Assembly: GCF_000003815.2 (NCBI RefSeq)
Contig: NC_049987.1
Location: 16,195,390-16,259,389 of the forward strand
Source of the DNA: Branchiostoma floridae
Taxonomy: Eukaryota; Chordata; Leptocardii; Amphioxiformes; Branchiostomatidae
Length of the DNA stretch: 64,000 nt
Direction of reading: 5' to 3'
In this document: positions 24,020 through 34,456 of the stretch, piece by piece
Layout: every line of letters starts with the position of its first letter
How positions within the stretch are numbered: the stretch's first letter is position 1
Notes under the pieces: model-generated
The model's input: the letters and a program-made list of their open reading frames with translations, nothing else
The model's database searches: none
Told to the model about the DNA's origin: nothing
Position numbers and translations under genes: made by a program

Positions 24020-24392
24020 TGCTGAGTTGGTCTGTTATGAACCACAAGAACCTGAAATTCTGGAGAAATGCAGTCGGGAGATCACGGCCGAGTGGTGACT
24101 CTGCAGGCTCGCCTCTGCAATGATTATTTTCCCAGGGAATTGGACCAGACCCCTGGGGCTTAGTGTTGCAGTATTCGAGTAGAGCAGAGTTCTGATTGGT
24201 CATCGGAAAGATGACAGCAGAGCAGATGTGAATCAAAGTAGTTTACCGACAGTTCTTGTACATGTGCTAAATAGTTGGAATCCACCGGGCCATTCAAATT
24301 GATATTTGCTGTGAAATGTCACAGGGCTTAGAGCGTAGTCTGTCTAGTCAGTTCTTGTCCAGTGGTTCGTGTGGTTGTGGAGGTTTATAGAC
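24020..24392. promoter_or_regulatory. Shared divergent promoter of genes A and B
   Basis: A spacer of 373 bp separates the ATG of gene A (-) from the ATG of gene B (+). It contains CTGATTGGTCATCGG at about 24,192, an inverted CCAAT box, and GC-richer sequence on the gene A side. No TATA box is obvious. Divergence from one short spacer would give linked expression. Confidence 0.5.
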
Positions 24393-24682
24393 ATGCCCAG
24401 GCGAAAGGGACAAACTGGAAGCGAGTACGACAGAAATCGTTGGTGCGCGCATTGTAGCGACCTCATCCCAAAATCGACATACTACGACCATGTCAGAAGG
24501 TACGGGGATGATGCCTGTGGGAACGGCGATCAGCCTTGCACAAAGAGGGTAAGTACCTTGGCTGAAAACACTCTCTTTATTTTCTTTACAAAATTAGACT
24601 GCCACATAGATAACAGTTAATACAGCTGCGTGAGTATTGTCTAAATGATTGTGAAACATCTCCTCGCTAGACCTCCTCTCCC

Positions 24683-24812
24683 TAATCTCCAAGCAGATCC
24701 TACGGTGCCATAAGATAGTATCAAAGCTGGCCAAGGAGTGTAGCCGGCCAAAGGAAGTCAAACGGTGGGTTTGATACTAATATTACGCCACAGTAGGTCT
24801 GCTTGGAGATTA
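24683..24812. repeat. MITE, TAATCTCCAAGCAGATC family, copy 1
   Basis: Terminal inverted repeats TAATCTCCAAGCAGATCCTA and its inverse GGTCTGCTTGGAGATTA. It lies in intron 1 of gene B. A related copy is at 27,095-27,264. A C-homopolymer run follows directly. Confidence 0.75.
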
Positions 24813-26294
24813 GACCCCCCCCCCCCCCCAACCGGACTAATACCCCATAGACTCGAGATTTCTTAGCCGGAACTAGCAGAAGGACCATCTTGTGTCCAGG
24901 CTTCGAGGATCACTGGACAAATACTAGCATAAATTGGACAAATAGAAAGAATAGTTTGATAGAGGAGCCGGCCAGCCAGAAAGGATTACTAGTATGTATG
25001 CGAGGACGCATGCATTTATTGCCTGCATATGCAAATAATAATCAATAGGCTTTAAAATCCTTGGACTTACCAAGTGCTCTTATAATTTGGGGATGGATTT
25101 GCTTTGATTTTATAGTATGAATTTAATGGAATTTTTTCCATTTAACAGTTGACAATCTCACAATGATGATGATGATGGTAATAAATCTCACAGTACATCA
25201 GTATGGAGCTGCAGAAATATGTATTGATGCTGTATTGATATGTTATACTTAGTAATGGGCAGAAGTCAAATACTTGAAATGTACTGGTCATGCTGTATGT
25301 AATATAAATGTATGTGACATTGTGTGTCTTCTCCTTTCTTTACAGCAAAAGTTAGCTGGAGCAACAGTTGAAGTATCTCAGGACTTGATGTCAGGTGACC
25401 CCAGCCTATCCTCAGAGTCAGATGTGGATGACACAAGCACCCCCCAAGTGATGTCAGAACTGAGAAAGGTAATTTTGATCTCCTTTAGACCCCATTCACA
25501 CTAACAACGAGTGGATTAAACAACAATCTGGGTTAAAATTTGCAATCCGATTGAAAAAAATGCCTTCACACTAATTTTTAGACAGTCTTAAATTATCAAT
25601 TGCCAACACTCCAAGCCATTTCTGCTCCTCTTGTTGTGGCTTAATTGGAAATTTACATTAAAATCATATCTTCCTGAAAGGGAGGTCACATGATGGTGAT
25701 CTCATGGTCACCTCCAGTTGCTTTGTCTAGTGTTTGTGAATTTTTTTTTAGATATTTGATATTAGCACTAGGTGTTCTATGAAGGCAGCCAACCCTATAA
25801 ATTTGACCACTGGGTGCAAAATTTTTTTCTTGATTCTCACCGACTGCTTTGCTTCTTGCCGCGAGTAGCTCATTCCCGGCATATTCAAATCTTAGCATAG
25901 ACCTGTGCAATACCTTTGGCTTGTATCAATTTGGTTTTAAACTTTGCCAGACCTTCTTCAAAGTGCGCATGGCATCTTTTACACTAAACTTGCATAGACA
26001 CCATTGTCATTCATGCATAATTTATCACCCCTGTGTGCTTCTGCCCTACCTAATGTCTCCTTCTTTTATTCTCAACTGCTGTGAAATGCCCTATTATCTT
26101 TGCGAATCTACCCTTGCAAGGTGAAACTTGCCCCTATCTGTGAAATAGTTGCCTCTGTTCATTTTGTGGGAAATTTTAAAGATTGTCAACTGTTGTTTCT
26201 GCAGTGGTCCCTATTTTGCATCCAAATTTGTTATGTCGTATTCTATTGTCCTTTCCCAAATCTGTTGGTTTAGGCAACAGGTGACAACTTTGTT

Positions 26295-26787
26295 AGGCCT
26301 AGGAAAAAAAATGTTGTGTTTCCTCAAGGAGCTTTTATCAAAAGCTCCTTGGTTTCCTGTTTCAGTCCTGAAAAAATTAGGGTCGGTAGGTAGGGATTAT
26401 CTTTTTTTTTTCTTGTATTTTTTTTTAGGCTGGCCAAAATTCTAGTGATACATATTTACAATACAGTTGAACAAAGTAAACTGAAATGTATGATGACACT
26501 TGTCTTTTCATGTCAAACTTTAATTTTGTGCATGATAGATACATTTATCCTTCATTAGATGGCACTTGTCTTTCAATGTCAAACTTTAATTTTGTGCATG
26601 ATAGATACATTTATCCTTCATTAGATGGGACAAGCAGTGTTTTACTTCAATAGGAAGCAGGCCAAATAAAAATTCTAACTGGAAGCTATGTGACTCCACT
26701 GCCCACCCAAAAAAAAGTCTAGGGTCGGCAGTTTTTTTTAGGGTAGGTAGGGAAACAGGAAACACAACATTTTTTTTCCTAGGCCTT
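26295..26787. repeat. Inverted-repeat element with TAGGCCTAGGAAAAAAAATG ends
   Basis: The left end TAGGCCTAGG, A8, TGTTGTGTTTCC is mirrored at the right by TAAGGCCTAGG, A8, TGTTGTGTTTCC read inward, followed by a shared GGTAGGTAGGG region. Near the left end, AAGGAGCTTTTATCAAAAGCTCCTT forms its own small hairpin. A 67-bp unit is tandemly doubled within it (26,497-26,629). It lies in intron 2 of gene B. Confidence 0.75.
26497..26629 (+). repeat. Two tandem copies of a 67-bp unit
   Basis: Each copy contains TGTCAAACTTTAATTTTGTG and CATTTATCCTTCATTAGATG. They differ at only a couple of positions, so the duplication is recent. Confidence 0.85.
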
Positions 26788-27094
26788 ACGTTTCCAAAAT
26801 TGACTAGCTCCCGACAGCAGACTTCCACTCCCTCTATCCCTTCCTTGATAATTTTGAATAAGCGCTCATCCCCTCAAAATAAGAAAGAGGGCGATATAAG
26901 AAATAACCTGGGTGTGCTAAAGAATTTGTAAATTACTAACAGTGCATCTAAAGCAGTGGAAGACGAAACAGATTTTATTTCCAAGTGTTCTTTTAACCTC
27001 ACTGAAAGAACCACATTGTTTAAAGAAATCACAATTATATTCCCCAGCTTCCCTACATTTACGGACAAACAAAAAGCAACTTTCCTCTTAAAAT

Positions 27095-27264
27095 TAATCA
27101 GATCCTATGGTAGCACAAGATAGCATAAAAAGCTGGCAGACGAGTGAAGCCGGCTTAGGAGTATGTTTTGCTACATGGCAAATGTACACCTCTTATTAGC
27201 TGACTACACTAGTTGGCCAGTTTGGTACTATCTTATGCCATTGTAGGATCTGCTGGGAGATTAC
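27095..27264. repeat. MITE, TAATCTCC/AGATCC family, copy 2
   Basis: The right end GTAGGATCTGCTGGGAGATT and the left end TTAATCAGATCCTATGG are related to the termini of the element at 24,683. Both share an AAGATAG...GCTGGC internal stretch. Confidence 0.65.
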
Positions 27265-28195
27265 TTAAAATCACAAAACCCACAAATTATAGAAAAAGTG
27301 TGACTTGTCTTCCTTAAAAAAAGACATCAAACCCAACCTATCTTGATCAACACTTTAGCATTCCAGTAGTCCCTTTGTATACTAAGTATTTATCAAAGTC
27401 CATTGTTACATTCATATTCCCTTTATAGTATATGATCTTGTTTGTACCATGTTCTTGCACTGATTAGCCTATGGGCATGAACTTGCAACTAAACTTTCAA
27501 TGCGTTTTTTCCTACCACTGTAGCAGTCACACCTTCCTGATAAAGTGGCGAACTCTGATGCACAAGACTGCAGTACTAGTAGTCAACAGGACATGGAAAC
27601 AGAGGACAATGGACAAGCAACAGAGGGGTCTTCTGGGAACTCTGACTCTGAGTCAGACTGTGAGGTAATTCCAATATCAGCTTGTCTGATTTTGTTTAGA
27701 ACATCTAATTCTAAGTTACGCATTTGTGAGAAGGGGGAGGTTGTCAGAGGGATTTCAAGCGTTTTTTGCCAAGATGCCAGACTGTTTTCAGGGCTCACAC
27801 AGACAGCCCAGGCTTTAGAGCCCATATGATCCCCAGAATGGATTTTAGATTAGAAGTGTCACTAGTTGATGACCCCTGTTTCACTGAATGTCCATTTTGT
27901 TATTGTTTACCATTCAGTATCATTATCATCATTGTACTTCATTCATGTATCTTTGCAATTAGCCTTCGGGTATCGATGATTTTGCAATAAAGAATATTAT
28001 TTTTACCTATATAGTCAGTGTAACACAAACTCTGCTGTCCGGGGCTGTAACTGGCCCCTCCACGCGGAGGCTGGCAGTTGTGGGCAGGCTGCTATAAGCG
28101 AGATTAAATCAGGCTAATTTTTACCCCAGACTCAGAATTCAGGTTGGCTGCCAACTCTTGTGGGGGGAGGATAGTAACTATCATAATTCTACTAT

Positions 28196-28397
28196 CATAA
28201 TTCCACCAAGTGCCATAATACCGTCACCTCAAAAAACGTTAGTATAGAGGTCTTCCCAAGATTGTCTTGAACACTAAATGTTAAATATCCTAAATATAAT
28301 ACAATTCAAATATTTAGGTGTTGAAGACAATCTTGAGAAGGCCTCTATAACAACGTTTTTTTGAGGTGGCGGTATAATGGCACCTGGTGGAATTATG
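28196..28397. repeat. Hairpin MITE, CATAATTCCACCA family, copy 1
   Basis: The ends pair as CATAATTCCACCAAGTGCC against CATAATTCCACCAGGTGCC, continuing through ATACCG-CACCTCAAAAAA and AGGCCTCTATA. It is about 200 bp and lies in intron 3 of gene B. Confidence 0.8.
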
Positions 28398-29565
28398 CAA
28401 ATGTATGTTACCTACAGTCAGTATTTTGAAGCTCACCCTATCTAGGTGGGGGATCATAGCACCTTGTATAATCTGTAGACTCAGGCTGCTCAATTTCAGT
28501 AGAACTATACGGTATTAGCCAGAGATGATCTGTCAAGATTTCCATGGAAGAGAAAAATGGATGGTGTCACAGAATTAAATTTCATTGAATCTAGTTAACC
28601 CTCCAGTACTAGTGTTAACTCTGAACGTCATATCAGAATCTGGGATGTGGAGACTTTTTTAAAGTGGATAAAGAAATTCTGATCCAAATTAAAATGTTTA
28701 ACTCAATAACTGTAACTAACTTTGTTTTATTTTTTTGGGGGTGTGATCAAAGGGGTCTAACTTCTAACATGGTAAGGACATGAAGAGTAGAGGTTTTCCA
28801 GAAAACAAGAACACAGATCTTCTGATAAATGTAGTAGCATAAAAAAAAATATAACTGCAATGCATTTATCATAACTGCCCTGAGTGTATCTTGGAATGTT
28901 CAAATCTGCAGGAAGGATATCTTTTCTTTGACAGATAAAGAAATACTAGATTACTGAATTAAAGAACTGTCATAATGAGTTGACTGACAAAATTGATTTG
29001 TCTGCCTCGATACAAGGCTGGAAATACTTGTATCAATGTATGTAACGTTATACACTTTTGTGTTCCCCAAATTTGAGCTGTGCACCTAATCTTCGAGATA
29101 TTGTGTAAAATGTATAATGTTATATGTATGTAGGGCCATGTATGGTAAAGGTACCATTGATTTGTACGCTAGTGTACAGCATGCTGTTGACATTTAGATT
29201 TGTCAGAAAAAATGCTAAAATCTTTGTTGTAATACCGAGTTTGAAATTACTCAAGTTGTATTCCAGCTTTTCAGGTGATGTTTTACTTTTGTGCAACCAG
29301 AATGTTTCTGAGCACCTAAAAAATTTTACAACTCAAACTTCTGACTGTCTAGAATTTGAAGTTAAGGCTTCTTTGTATCCCTTTAAGCCTGCCACAGGTA
29401 TTTTGCAATGCAAAAGGTGCTAATTTCTACTGGCTGAGCTTAGGAGACGAGAAGAAGTTAGATCAAACAACTGAACTGATACTAGTGATTGACAAGTCTG
29501 CCACACAGGCAGGTGTGGAAATTAGCACAAATAATTTTCAAAGAAAGATACAAGGAATGTAAGTT

Positions 29566-29665
29566 NNNNNNNNNNNNNNNNNNNNNNNNNNNNNNNNNNN
29601 NNNNNNNNNNNNNNNNNNNNNNNNNNNNNNNNNNNNNNNNNNNNNNNNNNNNNNNNNNNNNNNNN
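29566..29665. other. Assembly gap (N, 100 bases)
   Basis: Exactly 100 N, in intron 3 of gene B, so an extra small exon here cannot be excluded. Confidence 0.99.
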
Positions 29666-32600
29666 GAAAATGAATTGTGCCCTGAGATGCTAACTGTCTT
29701 TTTAGCTGATATAATTAATTTATTTAAACAATGTGTTTTTTCTTCTTTGGTTTGTTGTGGCAAAGTGGAGCAGAGCCCCAAGCTCAATTAATGATTGTTT
29801 ACAATGGCAGTCATTTGTACTAATACAAGCAGAAGTATTGGGCTGCTTTACACAAATGGCAAAACAAATGACTTGTCCTAAAAATGTCTTTCAGCACGCT
29901 GTGCTTTTTTGTCCACATAAAAAGATCTCCTGAGGTGCCACACTGCAGCGTGCCGCAGCACGTCATTTTGGTTTTTACGCTTACCTTTTCTGTAGTAAGG
30001 GACTTCTGGCCGGCTGACTCCCCTAGTGTACTATGACTCTATTTGTACAATTTCTACAGGTCACCGATATACAAAGCCTGGTAGAGACTAGGCAAAAGTC
30101 TGTACTACCTAACTTTAAAAGTCTGTTTTACTTGAGGAGTATTGTTCTACTTGACTATGAGGGTAGTTTAAAATTTGAAAAATCTCAGCGTAGAAAGGTT
30201 GGATGGAAATTAAGTTCTTGTATACAATTTATTTTCTTTTCACAGAAAGAGGACAAAGAGGATACTGAAATATGGAGTGATGCTGAGATGGAAGAAGATA
30301 CGCTGGACTTTCAACGTGGCACAGACATGGAGGACATCAATGATGCAGGCCAAACAGAATCAAACATGTTTATGCCTCTAATCTGTTTATTGTTGCTACT
30401 GCTAGCCAAGTGGAAGTCAGTTTTCACAATATCAGATTCAGCTGTAGAGGTACTTTTGAAGATTATTGGGAGTATTTTGATGGCCATAGGAACGACACTG
30501 TGTATGGAAACTCTGAAGAGCATTGCTTTGGCTATACCAAGAACCATATATATGTTTAGAAAGAAACTAGGTCTGGATAGAAATGATTTTGATCGCTATG
30601 TTGTCTGCCCTGTTTGTGATTCTGTGTATCCAGTTGAGGATGCAGTAGTAACTATTCGTGATGGCAACGGTAGAATTGTAAGAAAAAAATCAGCTAAATG
30701 TTCTCATGTTGAGTTTCCTAGGCATAAGCAGAGAAAGTTTCGAAAGCCATGTGGAACCATTTTGATGAAGACTGTCCTTGGTAAACATCAAAAAGAATTC
30801 CTATATCCCAAACGTACATTCTGTTATCGCAGTGTAGTAAAGTCCCTTGAGGACATGTTGCAGAGGCCAGACTTTATTGAGGCCTGTGAAGCATGGAGAA
30901 ATAGAAGTACACAACATGGAACTTACACAGATGTGTTTGATGGTCAAATCTGGAAAGACTTCCAAGTGGTCGATGGTGAACCATTTCTTGCTGAGCCATG
31001 TAACTTGGCTCTTATGTTAAATGTAGACTGGTTTCAGCCTTATGGTTTCAGCCTTACAAGAACATCAAAGAGTCCATTGGCATTATGTATTTGTCTGTAA
31101 TGAATCTCCCAAGAGAACAAAGGTTTAAAGAGGAAAATATCATTGTGGTTGGAATCATTCCAGGTCCACATGAACCCAAACTACACATCAATGGTTTTCT
31201 CGAGCCTTTAGTAGAGGAGCTACAAAAGCTTTGGAAAGGTCTATGGCTGCATGATAGCTCTTTGGTCAAAAAGCAACGTTACCGTGCTGCTCTGTTATGC
31301 CTTGCCTGTGACATCCCTGCAGCCAGAAAAGTTGCAGGTTTTTATGGCCACATGGCAACGAAAGGATGTAGTAAGTGTCTGAAGTCATTCACTAGAGATT
31401 GTAATAATCGTGTAGATTATTCTGGGTTTGAAGAGGAGTTTCCTCTCAGAAGTCACCAGGACCACTGCAGGTATGCTAAAAGGGCAAAAAGAGCAAATAA
31501 TAGAGCAGCAAGGGAAAGAATTGAAAAAGAGTATGGTGCTAGATATAGCTCCTTGCATGACCTTCAGTACTTTAATGTTATTAATATGCACATTGTGGAT
31601 GTTATGCATAACTTATTGGAGGGTACAGCAAAACGGGTTATGCAAGTGTGGAGAGATACTGGGGTGCTGTCAAAGGAACAGTTCTGCACACTGCAGGCTC
31701 GAGTTGATGAAATGACAGTACCCAGCAACATTGACTCCAGCATACCCGCAAAGATAGAATCGTCTTTTGAAGGATTTACAGCAGCCCAATGGAAATCCTG
31801 GGTTTGCATTTATTCATTGTTTGCATTGAAAGGAGTAATACCTGAGGAAGATTATAATATCTGGAGGTTGTTTGTATCTGCTACAAGACTTCTGTGCTCT
31901 AGGATTATAACAGAAGACCAACTTAATGATGCCCATCGCTGTCTGAAAATGTTCTGCAATGCGTTTGAAGGAAAATATGGAAAAGAATGGTGCACTCCTA
32001 ACATGCATTTGCACCTCCATTTAAGGGCATGTATTCAAGATTTTGGGCCTGTTCATGCATTCTGGTGCTTTTCCTTCGAACGTGCTAATGGATCCCTTGG
32101 CGACTATCATTCCAACAATCGACACACTGAAATAGATATGATGAGAAAATGGCTTATAGACTGGAAAGTTGCTTCCAAGCAGAACGAAGGATCAGATTAT
32201 GATGTAGATTTTGCCTCATTTTTCGATAAACCTGTTTCAAATAAGTCCATCTTAACTGCAGAGCAGGTAAACATGTTGAAAGAATTAGCCCAGAATGATG
32301 ATCTACAGCACAACAATTTTGAAGTAAATGATCAGTGCGAATCTATGTTACCACCAGTCAAGAGAAGCAGTATGTCAGTAGAGGAGAATGAGGCACTATT
32401 AGCCATGTTTCAGGTACTTTATCCCCATGAAGTTGTTAGGGTTTCTCTGATCCACAATTACTGTGACAGATACTTGTTAGGAGGTTTTCTACTGTGTCCA
32501 TCTGAATATAGAAAAGGATCCTCTTCATGTATAGATGCAAAATGGTTTAACCATAGGCAGATAACTGGTGAACCTATTATCGACCCCAGTGCTTCCCCCA

Positions 32601-32943
32601 GACCAGGTCGCATTTCTAAGATATGGAAAGTTTTTGTGTTCTTGAAGGCAGAAGAAACAGAACGAAAGATTGAACACACAGTGGCAGAAGTCAGGTGGTT
32701 CAAGGTACATGGGAAACGGTACTTCTATGGGATGAATAGTTCCTGTACAGTTTGGGAGGAAAGCTATGAACCCTGGTCCTATGCTTCCTTCCTTCCCATG
32801 AAAAGGATTTTGAATCAGTGTGCTTTCTGCACATATAAGGTGCCATTCAACAACAGATGGGAAGAAACTGTCAATGTTGTCTCAACTTTAACGTCAGTAA
32901 GGTGTGTATAATCTCGCACAAATAATTGTTACTGTTGAACTAG

Positions 32944-33092
32944 ATGCCATAATACCGCCACATGAGAAATACATGAAAGAGATGTATACAGCAAATGCAC
33001 CATCAGTAATCCTGAGCCACGTACACTTCAGATATTTAGCTGTCTTGAGAAGGCCTCTATAATGTGTTTTTGATGTGGCGGTATTATGACAT
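32944..33092. repeat. Hairpin MITE, CATAATTCCACCA family, copy 2
   Basis: ATGCCATAATACCGCCACAT at the left is paired with TGTGGCGGTATTATGACAT at the right. It shares GAGAAGGCCTCTATAA with copy 1 and lies just after the gene B stop codon. Confidence 0.7.
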
Positions 33093-33256
33093 CAGGAGTT
33101 GATGAAAAGGTATCCCTTAATGACTTTATCTGTCTGCTAAAACACACATTGATATTCAATGAAAGGTATCATTGATGATGATATGCTACATGTACTTAGG
33201 ATAGTACAATAGGGAGCAAATACCTTTGTTGTAACAAAATGAAATGTAAATGTAGC

Positions 33257-33262
33257 AATAAA
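33257..33262 (+). promoter_or_regulatory. Polyadenylation signal, probable end of gene B
   Basis: AATAAA about 350 bp after the stop codon of gene B. A second AATAAA lies at 33,677-33,682. Confidence 0.5.
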
Positions 33263-34456
33263 TGTGTCCTGATATGATCCCCCAGATGTTCATTTTTTTA
33301 GTTACATGATAATTTATATATGCATACATTCAATGATACTAGGTCTCTCCCAGTGAAGTGGCATGTTGATAGCACAATGTGTTAGCATTGATAGTCAGGA
33401 GTTTTACCTAGAATAAATATGCAGCACTGCAATGTTGTTTTTTTGTTGGGGTATATTTGGCAGTTGCATACAGAGTGGTGTACAGAAATTATAAGTGAAC
33501 ATACATGTGTCTAGTTCATGTAGCTATATATTTACCTTGTCTGGGGGTGATCCAGATATGTTATTAAATATGTAAATATGCTAATATTGCTGAAACTTGA
33601 CTTTTGCACATTATGTTTCTTAAATTGTTTCCTCACCAGTTTGTATCTGTTAGCACCTGTGTACCAGAGAGATGGGAATAAAATTTGTTACTTTTATATA
33701 ACATGACAGTTCTGCATGTGTTGTATTTCTGGTTTTATCGTGGTCCATATAAATGAGATAGTCAATAATTTTGTGGTAACAAACTTTTTAAATACAACAA
33801 TAAATAAATCTATAGTTGTAAAGTTTGAGCTTGATCTGAGACTTTCTGTCAATCATTGTAACATGAAATCTGGTCACGATCATATGGTGAGACCCATTTA
33901 TCAGCTCGCCTGGTTACAAGTACAGAGTCTGCCATGCTATAGTCTCTAATCTCTCCCACCCTGGAAACAGCTTGTCCCGCTGCCAAACACAGCACGCGGG
34001 TCATATTATAAGCTTTGGGTGCCAATAGAAATCGGGTGCCAACTCTCAACTTGTGACCATCTCGGGCGAAAGGGCTATACTTAAGTGTGAAAGGGCCATA
34101 GTTTAGAGCAAGGGTCTGGTATCCAGGCTATTTATCAGCATATATTATCTGGAGGTGCTAAACTGTCAAACAATATGAGGTCTGGTGATTTTTTTTTTGC
34201 GATAAAGCATATTGCAGTAACCTGGATGAAGCTAACAACTAAGAACTCCAGCTATGCTACTGAACCCAAGAAATCCAACCTACAGAAGCATTTTCAAAGA
34301 AAAGAAGATAAATTTTCCGTGACTAAGTGTGGGAATTTTCTCGGCTACTGTAGTAATCGACTTTTAGTTTCCTTGTCAAACAGAAGTAGTAAAACCTAAA
34401 TTTGAAAATCAGCATATCAGAGCTAAGCTAGCAGTATGAATGCCAGCTATCATCCA
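33263..34456. other. Spacer between convergent genes B and C
   Basis: AT-rich sequence with no convincing coding frame. It should contain the 3' end of gene C; on the - strand I see only GATAAA variants, not AATAAA. Confidence 0.4.

Larger units (their letters stand above)
24393..32911 (+). pseudogene. Gene B: Tnp2/CACTA-type DDE transposase, frameshifted
   Basis: Exons 24,393-24,548, 25,346-25,468, 27,524-27,664 and 30,246-32,911, all phase 0 with good splice sites. The ATG at 24,393 is preferred over an upstream GTG. Residues 17-33 (WCAHCSDLIPKSTYYDH) look like a small zinc-binding motif. Acidic linkers follow in exons 2-3, then a hydrophobic stretch (FMPLICLLLLLLAKW). A Cys-rich block (YVVCPVCDSVYP and a later CSH/PCG) precedes the catalytic core. 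Candidate catalytic residues are D in NVDWFQPY (31,026), D in HIVDVMHNLLEG (31,598) and E in CFSFERANGSLGD (32,078), the pattern of Transposase_21/Tnp2. A 14-bp tandem duplication at 31,030-31,057 shifts the frame, so the frame ending at 31,100 and the frame from 31,085 are halves of one protein of about 1,020 aa. Another exon may lie between 27.7 and 30.2 kb. Confidence 0.85.

Noticed and set aside
31085-32911. Independent 608-aa gene
   Set aside because: Its upstream sequence in frame continues the catalytic region of the preceding exon; a 14-bp duplication explains the break.
24393-32911. CACTA/CACTG termini close to the transposase gene
   Set aside because: I found no matching pair of CACTA/CACTG inverted ends around the gene; the outer TTAA-bordered arms are the only long inverted ends enclosing it.
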